Shown: one piece after another, positions 1 to 9,530 of the stretch | How the letters are laid out: every line of letters starts with the position of its first letter | Position numbering within the stretch: the stretch's first letter is position 1 | From: Penium margaritaceum | Lineage: Eukaryota > Streptophyta > Zygnematophyceae > Desmidiales > Peniaceae | Length of the DNA: 38,026 nt | NCBI GenBank assembly: GCA_023375785.1 | Contig: SZWC01004694.1 | Span: forward strand, 117,500-155,525 | Direction of reading: 5' to 3' | Program-made: the position numbers and the translations under genes | Notes under the pieces: model-generated | Database searches by the model: none | Seen by the model: the letters and a program-made list of their open reading frames with translations, nothing else | Told to the model about the DNA's origin: nothing

Positions 1-66
1 GGGGGAGAAAAAAAAAAGAGAGAGAGAAAAACGAAAAAACAAAACCCAAAAAAAAAAACAAAAACA
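1..66. repeat. A-rich low-complexity sequence
   Basis: Runs of A broken by G and C, starting in a GA-rich stretch. It may be the tail of a retroelement beyond the window edge or simple sequence; nothing here decides between these. Confidence 0.6.
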
Positions 67-349
67 TTTGGAATATCAAAGCAAAAGAAAAGCTAAGCTG
101 TGGAAGGAAACGAAGGGTGTTGGCAGGTGCAGCAAAAGTAGCTTTGTTTCAACAAGAAGGAACAAGAACAAAGGGGGCCGTCAAGGAACTCGGCGCGTGG
201 GCACATCCTTCCATCGCCTGCCCTTCTATTTTTTGCTTGCTTCGATACTGCTCTCTCCAGTAAGTTCACCACATTGCTTTGCAAATGGCAGTTCTTCTTT
301 CGCATTTTTACTTTGCCTGTGCTACTGCACTGCAGCTTTGACGGAACGG

Positions 350-399
350 CACAGCACAGCACAGCACAGCACAGCACAGCACAGCACAGCACAGCACAG
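350..399. repeat. (CACAG)n microsatellite, about 10 units
   Basis: Ten uninterrupted copies of the 5-base unit CACAG. Every reading frame through it stays open, so the overlapping ORFs here (rich in Thr-Ala-Gln-His-Ser one way, Cys-Ala-Val-Leu the other) are by-products of the repeat. It would lie in the first intron of the putative minus-strand gene at 678-927. Confidence 0.95.
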
Positions 400-514
400 G
401 ACAGCAGCAACCCAGGCCAAACAGCATGGACCCCAAACCACAAGTTGTGTCAAACAATGCAACCGACTGTCAACACAGGCAGCGGCACAACGGTGTCAGC
501 CACACAGTCAACTC

Positions 515-558
515 CAGGGAGTACTTCGTCCGCCAGTCACTGGCGGACGTACTCCCTG
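515..558. repeat. Inverted repeat, cruciform-capable
   Basis: The inner core is a perfect 11-bp inverted repeat with a 1-base centre (CGTCCGCCAGT and its complement). An outer pair of 10-base arms, CAGGGAGTAC and its complement, extends the stem past a 3-base bulge. A smaller palindrome, GACTGGC and its complement around a single G, follows at 569-583. Function is unknown. Confidence 0.85.
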
Positions 559-677
559 ATGGACTGTGCGACTGGCGGCCAGTCAGACAGCCCACGCCGG
601 GGAGAACGTCCGCACGGGGCCCCTCGTCAGCACGCGGTGCACTGCACAGCACTTCGAAGCGAAAATTCTGTCCTCAC

Positions 678-927
678 CGTCGGACAATGCAGCCCTGGCC
701 GGTGCCCTCGCAGCGTGCTGCGGCCTCTTCACCGCCCTCCCCAACTGCAGCTGCAGGCGCGCGGAGGACGTCCCAACGGCGGCGGGTTTGGCCCCCTGCG
801 GCATGGCCAGGGCGCGAGGGGAAGGCGAGGACGTCTTGTTGAGGGTGACGGCGGAGCACGACGTGGCGGACGATCGAGTTCCGGCAGCAGCAGCGGGAGC
901 AACGGCGGCAGCAGCAAGGACTGCCAT
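678..927 (-). CDS. Putative first exon of a plastid-targeted protein (partial)
   Basis: On the minus strand an ATG at 927 with a good context (A at -3, G at +4) opens 83 codons. They begin Met-Ala-Val-Leu followed by a run of alanines and are rich in Ala, Ser, Thr, Pro and Arg with almost no acidic residues until the end. That is the composition of a chloroplast transit peptide. The reading then meets a consensus-like donor (GACG/GTGAGG, intron from 677) in phase 1, just after an Ala-Leu-Ser-Asp stretch. No second exon is recognisable between 1 and 677, so the mature protein is unknown and would lie to the left of the window. The plus-strand ORFs over the same bases are less protein-like. The Harbinger transposon ends about 230 bases upstream of this ATG. 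The targeting call rests on composition only. Confidence 0.35.
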
Positions 928-1159
928 GCTTGGCTCGTTGGGGGAAGACCTCAGCCGCGCTGGGTTTCCAGGGCAAGTTCGGGTGTGTTTTGTTTCCTTA
1001 AAGACGGAGGTGAGCGGCTCTCGCACAGCGTCTCCCGTGAAATGCGGAGGACAGAAAGAGCAGTGAACGTGGACAATGCGCCAATGGGCACTTGAGTACC
1101 AACCGTGGCAGTTATGTGGGGCCAACAGCCAGTGAGTGATCGTACAGGAGGTGCCTTAG
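928..1159 (-). promoter_or_regulatory. Upstream flank of the putative minus-strand gene
   Basis: This 230-base stretch separates the ATG at 927 from the left end of the Harbinger element. I see no clear TATA box. It is described as promoter or leader by position only. Confidence 0.2.
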
Positions 1160-1186
1160 GGTGGGGATTCGAAACTGACTAATTAG
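1160..1186 (+). repeat. Harbinger left terminal inverted repeat
   Basis: Starts GGTGGGGATTCGAAAC and runs into GACTAATTAG. The right end, read on the other strand, starts GGTGGGGATCCGAAAC and runs into GACTAAATTAG. The LINE inserted at the inner edge of this repeat, so the rest of the left end resumes at 9517. Confidence 0.88.
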
Positions 1187-1190
1187 CTTG
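1177..1190. repeat. LINE target-site duplication, 3'-side copy
   Basis: GACTAATTAGCTTG, directly next to the T run that is the LINE poly(A) on the other strand. The partner at 9517-9530 differs by a single C/T transition. Confidence 0.9.
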
Positions 1191-1200
1191 TTTTTTTTTT
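1191..1200 (-). other. LINE poly(A) tail
   Basis: Ten consecutive T on the plus strand, i.e. A10 at the 3' end of the LINE, abutting the target-site duplication. The short tail fits an old insertion. Confidence 0.85.
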
Positions 1201-1288
1201 CACCTCTGGTCGTGACCGACTGAGGTGGGGGGGCTACCTCAGCACCAAAGAAGCCCGGGAGTTGAACCCGGCCCCCCAGGACACTATA
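1201..1288 (-). other. LINE 3' UTR with two hairpins, one like a tRNA T-arm
   Basis: Two stem-loops lie between the ORF2 stop and the poly(A). At 1255-1271 a 5-bp stem (CCGGG/CCCGG) closes a 7-base loop TTCAACT. This is the geometry and near-consensus sequence of a tRNA T-arm, and GGTTCAACTCC also fits an RNA polymerase III B box. At 1220-1242 a perfect 7-bp stem (CTGAGGT/ACCTCAG) closes a G/C-rich loop. In LINEs, 3' UTR stem-loops can be recognised by the element's own reverse transcriptase; that role is inferred here. Confidence 0.75.
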
Positions 1289-4200
1289 TTAAGGTGGCTC
1301 GTAAATTCCGGGGTGCTTCCACCAGAGGGTGAAACGAGAGCTTAAGAATAGATGACAGTCTTTGTTGAAGGGGAGGTAGTTAGTGTAAAGTGCGGCAGCG
1401 AAGTCATCCTCGATGGTTTTCAGCTTGGCCTTAGCCCGTTTGGAGTTTTGCCGCAGGAACAGGGTTGAAACTAACCAAATGTGTTGTTGGAAGGCAGTTG
1501 GAAATAGAACAATGATCTTATCCGCAGGGGAAGAGCGCGGGTCTGCCCATCTCTCTCGCCACATAAGTTGGAAGAGTGTGGCACGAAGAATTGACCAAGA
1601 CGAACTAAATATTTTGGGTTTTAGGGCTCCAATAAGCCATTCCAGGGTGGAAGGGGTGGTATCGGGAAAGAGGGAGGTGAAAATGGTGCGTAGTCGGGAC
1701 GCCAGCGGTTGAAGACGAGGACACAAGAGGAAGCAATGTTCAATTGTTTCTTCTGCCGAGCAATACGGGCACGTATTTGAGCCATTCTGGGAGAAACGGG
1801 TGCGCCTTGCTACAGGTATGGAGCGAAAAAGGATTTTTGTCTCGACATATTTAGCTCGAAGATCAAGTGGGAGGAAAATATGTTTAGCGCGGAGTGATCG
1901 CCAGTCAAGGGGTTCATTAGGGAGTTTTTCTTTCCAGTTGCCCTCATACGATGGGCAAAAGTTGTGCCTCGCAAGGAGCCGATGATATATATTTGTTAAG
2001 GAGGGGAGGGTTGAAGGGAAGGGGTACGCAGGAATGTCAGGTCGTGCAGGAAGGCCAAGCATGGACGTATTGTCTGACACTACTACAGGAGTAAGTAATT
2101 TTTCCCGTATGTGAGAGGTGCGTGCCCAGGGGTGAGGGCTGAGTGTAAGGGAGACGGGATCCACTGCCATGGGTAACGCTGAGTCGACGGAAGGTTGCGG
2201 GAGATGAAATGTGATTTGAATAGGGAGGCCTGTGAGATCCTGTATGGTGAAGTATTGGGTGTGTCTGTGAGCAGATAAGAGGGAGGGGCCGTCAGAGATA
2301 CTCTTCTCCAAGAAAGTGGGAGTGAGTCTCTAACTTCGTCAAGGATGTCTTTCTGGGCACGTGACCAAGGACGGGGAGGGAAAGAAAAAATATCTGCTAG
2401 CGTAATGTTTCGAGTGAGGAGCCAGCGTTCTCGTTGCGAGAGACCGAAAGGTTGGTCATTCTCCTTAAGGATAAAACAATTGAATGCAACATATTCCTTC
2501 ATTAGTTCCTCGAAGAGGCTGCGTGGGGGTTGAATACATGGTTCAGAGAGGAGGAAGGACTTGAAGGCGCTTTTCCACTTCGGGTGGATCAATGGGAGTT
2601 TGAGCCGTAGGATAGATGGGTGGGAGACAAAAGAAGTGTCCACGCTTGGGGAAGTCTTGCGAGAAGAGCAGAGTGTGCTTCCATTGTGCTTCCCCGGGCT
2701 GGAGGAATGAAAAAATCCACTTGGCAGCCTCAGCTTCAGTGATGACAGTGGGCCATTTGACACCAAGGCCGCCCTTAGATGGAGGACTTGCTGCTGTAGC
2801 GATAGAGTAAAGGCGAAGGCCTTTCCCTAGACCCATGTGCTCATTGTTTGAGGATAGGAACTGAAGAAGGAGAGAATTAATCTGTTGAAGGTGCTGTTGA
2901 GGTGGGGGGCATATGTGGCTATAATAGAGGAATCTTGAGTTAAGGTAGGCATCTATTGCGATGACCCTGGTCTGTATTGAGGGTCAGAATTTCTCCCAGA
3001 GGAGTATTGATGCCTCAAGTCGGGGAACAATAGGTTTCCATGTTTCCTCCGGGTTAAGGTGTGTGGAGAACATATGTCCTAGAATTCGTGTTGGGTTCGA
3101 GGGAAGTGTAAAGGGCGAGTGTTGCGGCTGTGGAGTGTGTGCTCCAATGGGGATTAGGTGAGTTTTTCGATAATTGACCCGAAGTCAAGTGTAGTGTGCT
3201 ACTGTCCTGAGACATCGTGATGCAATTTGGATTTCTTCTATGGAGGAAAGTATTAATGTGGTGTCGTCGGCATAGCCAATGAAGGATTTCCTAAGGTGTG
3301 GGACGATTTGAATCCCACGTAGGTTGTGACGAAGGAGGTCTACAATGGGTTCCATAGCGCAGATGAAGAGTAAGGGAGCTAGCGGACAACCTTGCCTCAC
3401 ACCGGATAGGAGGGGAATTTCATCTGTGAGATGACCATTAATGAGAAAACGAGTTGGGGTGTGGTGGTGTAAGAGTTTTGTCCATTGGATGAGGGTTGGG
3501 GGAAGGCCTAAATGGTGAAGTGTTGCGTAGAGGTAATCACGGTTGAGGGAGTCGTATGCCTTCTCAAAGTCCGCAGCCAAAAAGTAAAGTGGTGACAAGG
3601 TTCGAGTAGCCCAATGGTGAAGGTCGTGGAGTTGGGTTAGTGCGTGTTGGATGTTTCTTTTAGGGACAAAGCCAGTCTGATCTTCATGGACGATATAAGG
3701 TAAAGCTTTAGCAAGGCGGGAGGCAAGAAGTTTGGCTAGGATCTTATATTCAACAGTTAGGAAGGAGATGGGTCTGTATGTTGCGATGTCATATGGATAT
3801 CTGCCCTTGTGGATAAGGGTGGTAATTGACGACGCAAAGCTTGTAACGTGTGAGGGATCATCATATAGTTGGTTATAGAATTGAAGCAGTTGAGTGGCAA
3901 TGTGTGGTAGAAAATGTTTATAGAATTTACGGGGAAGTCCATCTGGGCCCGGCGTCTTGTGGAGCGGCTGGCTAAGTGCGGCGTCCACGACTTCGCCCCG
4001 GGTTATCGGGGCGGAGAGGTGGGTGAGGATATGAGACGGATGGCGCTTCCGATACGATTGGAGTAAAATGGTATCAAAGGTATGTACTTCGTCCGGTTGA
4101 GAATAGATGCGTCGGAAGAAGTTTTGTACGACGCGGGAGAGATCCTTAGGAGTTGTGTGGAGGGAGCCATCCGTGTCACGTAGTGCTACGATGTGAGAAG

Positions 4201-5379
4201 AAGGTTTGGGAGGGGAGGTCTTGCGGGTGAGGAGAGATGAGGCTCGGTTGCCATGCTTATTCCATTTTATGGTTACTTTTTCCTTATGGGAGAGGAGACG
4301 AGATGCATAGTATCTATGTAACTGTTGTTGGAGCGTGTGAAGGCGAGCATGAAGCGTTGGGGTGGGGTGAGACGAGTAGGAGTGTTGAATGGAGGAAAGT
4401 TGATGTTCAAGGTGTTGGAGGGTTTTTCGCTTTCTTTCAGCTTCATGATGGCTAAATTGTTTGAGTTGATTTGTGAGAACCCACTTGGTTAGCAACCAGT
4501 GATCCTGGATGAGGGACGGTAGAACATTCTTGGCAAAGGGTCTGTCTAGCAGGGATGTGTTAAGCTTCCAGAAGGATGATCCATGCTTATGTTGTGGTGT
4601 GGGTTGGAGAATGAGGAGGTTGGCGTGTGTGTGGTCTGAGATTTGTGGAGTTAGGGGGAGGTGTGAGATGGTACGGATAGGGGTGGGGATGTCTGGATGG
4701 TGATATATACGGTCCAGTCTAGAAGAGGAATTGAGGCCTGGTATCGATATGGGAACTGTAAGGAGAGGGGGTGGAAGAGGTAGAAGGTATCAACAAGACC
4801 GGTGCTCAAGATGAGGGAAGATAAGATGTCAGAGTCAGGGTCGCGAGCAGGGGGCAGTCTGTCCAATGGTCGAGTTACGCAGTTCAAATCGCCAAGCAGA
4901 AGGAGGGGAGGGGATGTTCGGATGGAATCATGGAGTGTATTCCAGAAGGTGGGGCAATCGGTAGGATGTGCGGGAGCGTAAACTACTGTGGTGGGGATGG
5001 TTTGCGAATGCCAATGAAGAGTAAAGGAGAAAGCACGGCCTGGGATGACAATTTTAGGATCAAGAACTTGTATCGGGTGGCGTGTGGCTACAACGATACC
5101 TGCTTTGTGTGATGACGAGGAAACACAAACTGAGAGGTGGTAATTTGACGAGAGTTGAGAGAAAAGCAAGGAGTCTGGGGTGGTGATGTGGGTCTCGGTA
5201 AGGACTGCAACATGGATTTTGTGAGCTTCTAGGAATTGGAACAAAAGATTCTGTTTATCTCAAGAATTCATTTCGTTAACGTTCATGTGAAGTATGTTGA
5301 GGCCTTCGACTAGTGTGGAGGACCTTTTGGTTCGAAGCTCAAGTTCATTTAGCTTGCGCTTAACCTGTCGAAGATCCAT
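1289..5379 (-). pseudogene. LINE ORF2: endonuclease, reverse transcriptase, C-terminal zinc motif (broken)
   Basis: Read on the minus strand from a likely ATG at 5379. The endonuclease (about 5310-4700) shows LNILHMNVN at its start, then TETH, VYAP, GDLN and, after a frameshift near 4735, SRLDRIY. The reverse transcriptase (about 4100-3190) shows PGPDGLP, YRPIS, DFEKAYDSLNRDYL, SGVRQGCPLAPLLF and the catalytic GYADDT. The C-terminal domain carries CPYC followed by His and Cys (C-x2-C-x7-H-x4-C) near 1760. Lesions: in-frame TGA at 5260-5262, 3185-3187 and 2984-2986, and frameshifts near 4735, 2700 and 2310. The protein would nick target DNA and prime reverse transcription there. The start could lie further upstream. 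This copy cannot make a full protein. Confidence 0.9.
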
Positions 5380-6194
5380 GGGGTGTTGAAGACGGTAATG
5401 ATGGATGGGGGCACCAGAGATTGATGCCGGTCGTGAACCATCTGGGATAAGAGGATTGGAGGGTAGGTGGCTATGGGTGCCAGGCGTGGTAGGGGCATGG
5501 GAGGGGGTAATTCGGGTAGAGTGTTTTTTATTGTGCCTTAGTGTGAGATTTTGGTGGTGTGTGAATTTGTAGAGGAGGGAGGGGTGGAGGAGGTGTCTTT
5601 GGTGAGTTATCTTTGAACAAAGAGTGTGCTTCACTGGCGTCATTAGGTTTGATGAACATGGATTGTTAACCAGGGGTGACTTGGGTTGTGGAGAAGTTTG
5701 TGAAGGGGAGAGAGATGGGGAGAGGGATGAATGACAGTGGTGCGAATAAGGGTTTGAGGGGACGGATGACATTTGCGATTTGCTCAAGTGAGAGGGATGG
5801 GGAGGGAAGGTCCACGGGAGAAGGAAATGTGAGGAGAAGAAAGATAACTTGCTATATAGGAGTAAGAGGAAGAGGCTCTTAACGGAGGCAGCAAGGTAGG
5901 AGGTGGATATTAGAAAGTACACTGAGTAGGCAAGTAGGATAGTATAGATATTAGCCAATGCACTAGGTGTATCCGAGCAGACCTTGTTTTGTTGCCATTG
6001 TCTTGTCTTTTGCGGACGAGTTACGGAAGAAGGGTGGGTGTACCGATGTGGAAGTGGGAGAACTTGGGAGGTCCATCGTTGACAAGGTAACCTGCGATGG
6101 AGGGAAGGGAGTAAGTGAATAAATGGTCATATATAGGAGTGCAAAAGGGAGCAAGGAGAAGGATGGTAGTTACCGTGATATTGGTGTAGGAGAG
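5380..6194 (-). other. LINE inter-ORF region, intron-like in parts
   Basis: Pyrimidine-rich on the minus strand. A short reading from an ATG at about 6077 encodes a Ser/Thr/Pro-rich peptide that could be the start of ORF2. Between it and 5379 lies a hydrophobic, Leu/Ser-rich open reading that looks like translated non-coding sequence. An intron-like segment runs from a GTAACT donor at 6173 to a CAG acceptor at 6092 (82 bases). I cannot tell spacer from intron here. Confidence 0.4.
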
Positions 6195-7757
6195 TTATTT
6201 GAGGAAGCCGGGGGCAGAACGCTTTGGGTTGGGTCTGTGGATGTTGCCAGGATGCTGTGACCGTGCTCGAGGGGTAGCGGTTGGGATCGAGGAGGAACCA
6301 GCTGCTTCTGCATCAGGGTTGGATGACGGTGCAGGTGTCCTCACTACAGAGGAATATCGTGTCGCCATCCATCTTTGGCGCATGGTGTTGAGCTCTTGGA
6401 AAGATGCCGAAGGTGGGAGGAGTGAAGTGTCGACCACGTTCGGGGTTGTAAGTCCAGCTTTTAAGGCGTCGACGTGTGCCTTGGTGCGGACGTGCGTAGC
6501 AAGGTCCGCTAGGTTGTTGCCGAAGTGGGGGCCGCATTTGGGTCAGAGGCACGTGTAATGTTCTCGATTTGTCGTGACGCCCGTTAGCATCACCCCAATG
6601 TCGTCTTCCATGTAGGTCATGAGAGCACACTTCTTGAATATGCTTTCTGCAGGAGGAGAAGGTGTGATAAAAGGTCTGGCAGGAGGTGGTGTAAGCTAAG
6701 AGTTTGACCATGGGAAGAGACTTACTGTTGGCCTTATTGATGGCAGCCAGGGTGTTGTTCGCACGGTGGACTTGTTTGTGGGTGTCCCTTGTGAAGAAGC
6801 GATGATGTGTCGTCTTGTGGTTGAGGCCGCACACGTCACAGTGGAACATGTCGACATTGAAAAGCGTACGCGCCTTGTCCGTGTGACGGAACTTCAGCCC
6901 TGCTGGGAAGTTGAGGAGGTCTTCATCATCCTCGTGAGGGACTGCGATTCCCCGAATGGTGCCATTGCGCTTGCCAGTTAAGGGGTCTTCAAAGTAGTGG
7001 AGGTACATGAGGTCTGCGAGGTATGGCCGGGTCTGATTAGCATGGATCAAGGTGCAGAGCAGAGCATGGACATTCTTCAAGTCATACTGCTTTGGTTTAA
7101 TTCGAACAGTGGTCACTCTCCCTCTGTGCTAGGGGAAGGCCTCGAGGTATTCTTCAAAGTCGGGACATGCAATACGAGATGTTGTGATAGAGTACTCCTG
7201 TTCCTCATGCATGAAAGTGAAAGGGCAAACTGCCATTGCTCGAAGGGTGATGTTTGGACCGCTATGTCGGAGAGTGACAAACATGCGATGATACACCGTT
7301 CCGCCTCGGGGCATAGGTTCAGCGTCCTCCGAGTGGACCTCAGCTACATGGGTTTCCTCAAGCAAGCCTTTCTTGACAAGGAGATCTATGAACGACATCA
7401 CTACAACATTGGACTTTTCCTTTAGTTCTGGCAGAAACGAGAGGGTGAGCATGCGACCAACTGCTGTTTCAATCTCTCTAGCTGCTTCAGGCAAAGCTTC
7501 CTCTTCAGACATCTCTATTTGTGCTGCACGTTCTAGAGTTTGCTGGATAGAAAGAATGCATTGTGGGAGGTCTGGTGCATCCGGGCCTGCGCCCGAGGGA
7601 ACAGGGGCAGGGACGTTCAGGTGGGGAGGTGGGGCCGGGGAGGGGCCACTAGCAGCAGGCTGGACGGGCGACAACGCTGAAGGAGGGGCTGAAGGCCCGT
7701 CAGCTGGTGTGGAGAGGACTGTTGGAGCCATGGGCGTTGATGGGGGAGCTTGTGTTC

Positions 7758-8057
7758 CTGTGAGTGATGAGGATAAACAGGGGCGAGAGTATAAGCAAAT
7801 TGTTAAATTAAGCAGAATATGTGCGCAAAAAAGAGGGGTGATTGCCCCATCATTGATGGGTTGGGGGCTTGAGAAGAGGCAAAAGGAGGGTGGGGGAATG
7901 GGCAATGTGATAGGAGAGGTGAAGTGAAAGGCAGGAGAGACGTGGAATTTTGAACAAGAGCAAAAACAACGGGGAAAGAATTGTGTAATAAGCTGAGACT
8001 TGGGGGGTTTCAGGTTCATAGAAAGGGGGTTTGCAAAAGGTAGGCAAGAGTAGATGC
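7758..8057 (-). other. Intron-like segment in LINE ORF1, 300 bases
   Basis: Starts CAAG/GCATCT (a GC donor, or a GT mutated to GC) and ends in a pyrimidine tract with CACTCACAG. The translated segment is Cys/Phe/Leu/Ser-rich, unlike the Pro/Ala/Ser/Thr-rich flanks. Both boundaries are in phase 1, so removal joins the flanks cleanly (Pro-Gln-Gly-Thr-Gln-Ala). Confidence 0.45.
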
Positions 8058-8195
8058 CTTGTGGGTTTGTTGAGGGGGGTTGTGGTCCAGCAGTGTGGAC
8101 CATGGTGTGGGTAGTGGTGCTCACGGAGGAACCGGTAGTCCCTTTTTGAGGGGCGTTTGGGGCCGTCATAGAAGGAGCAGATGCGCGGCCTCCAC

Positions 8196-8282
8196 CTGAA
8201 AAGAGATAATGAAGAAGGGGTAAGTTTTGTGGTTGGAATTTGGATAGACGGAAGGAGAAGAGTGGGTGGGTGTAAAAGGTAC
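8196..8282 (-). other. Intron-like segment in LINE ORF1, 87 bases
   Basis: Donor TCAG/GTACCT and acceptor CTCTTTTCAG/GTGGAGG, pyrimidine-rich inside, phase 1 at both ends. Removal joins a Pro-Asp-Pro-Ser end to Gly-Gly-Gly-Arg. The translated segment is rich in aromatic residues and unlike its flanks. Confidence 0.5.
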
Positions 8283-8349
8283 CTGATGGGTCTGGACGAT
8301 TTGCAGGTGAGAGAGGGCTTTTGCGAGGGGAGGGGGCATCCACTTCCAT

Positions 8350-9508
8350 CGCATCGAGTTCGGCGTCCGTGAGGAAGCCATCGGCGGCCCCGTCATCGAG
8401 GCGTCTGCATCGAATAGTGGAGAAAATAAAAAATTATTGGTGCACGGCCTAGAAGGCCGACTGCCCAGATCAGCACTTAGTCTGCTGGGCAGATTTAGAA
8501 TGAAAGGATAGGGGAGGTGGGAGAAGGGGTGTGGGAGGGGGGGGGGGAAGAACAAGGATTATCTGGTGGGCGGTCAGTTGGGAAAACATTGATTTGCGGT
8601 AGTGTGGATACGAGAGAAATATGAAGCAACATATATACCTGCCAAGGCGGCCCCATCAATGATGTCTTGTCCCATTGGTGTGATGGCGGAAGGGGCGGAG
8701 GGAGCATTGTTGTTGCATGGGACGGCTGGGTCTTGGGGATTCCCCACTGGTGGGCCGCTGTTGTGGAGGGGGTCCATGGTGAAGTTGCAGACAGAAAAGG
8801 GGCGTCTGAGAGATTTCAAGGGCGATATGTCCTGTTGCAAAACAGCGGGACGGTTGTGGAAGATGCGACGTACCTGATCTTTCGGGTGTCGAAGCGAGCG
8901 GGCCAAGAGGCAATGACAAAGTGGAGCGACTCCAGGTTACATGGGGGAGGGTTTGGCGGGGGATGGGGTCCCGACGGGGCCTCGACCGACGGTTAGCTGG
9001 GCAGGGCAAGGGGCGGTGGGTGGTTTGGGCCCAAAGACCTCGGCGTACCCGCTGTCAGCGGGCAGGCTGACGGGCAGAGTTGTGGATCGCGAAGGGGTAA
9101 TGGAGTTGTCCAATCACACGAGAGGTTCACAAACCGATCGCGCAATCGGACAGCAGTCTCAGTATCCGTGAATTCCTCAGCTTCGCGCGTCAGAAAATGT
9201 AGATAGCGGGGAGGTAGGTATGGGCCGGGTTTGCGAACATACCTCTTCGACGCAGCGGTTCTTGAGGTGGGTGCGAGGGAGATCCGAGTGGAAACGAGTA
9301 GGAGAGCGAGGACAAGAAAGGGGATACATACCTGCACGTAGAATGGACCATATCTCCTGGCGAATGCTTTTCTCCACGTGCGAACCTTGCATGGCGCAGG
9401 CAGGTTAGCGTGCAGCGGAGAGCAGGAAGGGGATGACGCGGAGGTTTTCCGCGAATGGGAAGCAGCCGACGAGGCGGCGCTCCAGACTGGTGGCGACGTT
9501 CGCCCCAT
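8350..9508 (-). pseudogene. LINE 5' open region (N-terminal part of ORF1 or leader)
   Basis: An ATG at 9508 lies only 8 bases from the 5' end of the element and opens a frame with a basic stretch (TWRKAFARRYGPFYVQ). That frame runs straight into a donor-like GCAG/GTATGT at 9331. Other intron-like pieces follow: a possible 18-base exon at 9243-9260, then an acceptor near 9181. Another ATG near 8775 opens an Asn/Pro/Ala-rich frame ending at a donor-like GCAG/GTATAT (8638), with an acceptor ATGCAG at 8405. The acidic stretch after 8405 (FLTDAELDAMEVDAP) feeds into ORF1. Frames do not join cleanly across all of these, so the model is tentative and decay is likely. Confidence 0.4.
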
Positions 9509-9516
9509 CGCCCCAA

Positions 9517-9530
9517 GACTAATTAGTTTG
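9517..9530. repeat. LINE target-site duplication, 5'-side copy
   Basis: GACTAATTAGTTTG, the partner of 1177-1190, with one C/T difference. It is part of the Harbinger left end, which resumes here. Confidence 0.9.

Larger units (their letters stand above)
6195..8349 (-). pseudogene. LINE ORF1: nucleic-acid-binding protein with two zinc-finger-like motifs (broken)
   Basis: The first third (8349 to about 7600) is rich in Pro, Ala, Ser and Thr. Next comes an acidic helical stretch (IEMSEEEALPEAAREIE) and then a folded-looking region. An in-frame TAG at 7129-7131 interrupts the frame, which continues unchanged into a region with CDVCGLNHKTTHH followed by further His. Near 6625 the frame shifts. 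The new frame carries a second motif, CL-stop-PKCGPHFGN then LATHVRTKAH (C-x4-C-x12-H-x5-H), with a TGA at 6543-6545 inside it, and ends in a Pro/Ser-rich tail at 6195. LINE ORF1 proteins coat the element RNA; that role is inferred from position and zinc motifs. I cannot match it to a named ORF1 family. Confidence 0.65.
1191..9516 (-). mobile_element. Full-length non-LTR retrotransposon (LINE), decayed
   Basis: An 8326-bp element on the minus strand. Its limits are set by the 14-bp target-site duplication: GACTAATTAG[C/T]TTG flanks both the poly(A) end (1191-1200) and the 5' end (9516). From 5' to 3' it holds an N-terminal open region, ORF1 with two zinc-finger-like motifs, a spacer, and ORF2 with apurinic-type endonuclease, reverse transcriptase and a C-terminal Cys/His motif, then a short 3' UTR with two hairpins. 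The domain order is that of L1-like plant LINEs. Several in-frame stops and frameshifts break both ORFs. It landed in the Harbinger left terminal repeat and so is younger than that transposon. Confidence 0.92.

Noticed and set aside
274..1095. Plus-strand ORFs of 130-270 codons over the left flank
   Set aside because: They are kept open by the CACAG repeat and high GC. The minus-strand reading at 678-927 is more protein-like.
1251..1275. A tRNA gene or SINE on the minus strand
   Set aside because: Only the T-arm and a B-box-like sequence are visible, with no A box or other arms at the right spacing.
7129..7131. Programmed stop readthrough in LINE ORF1
   Set aside because: The frame does continue past TAG, but this copy has several other stops and frameshifts, so simple decay is the better explanation.
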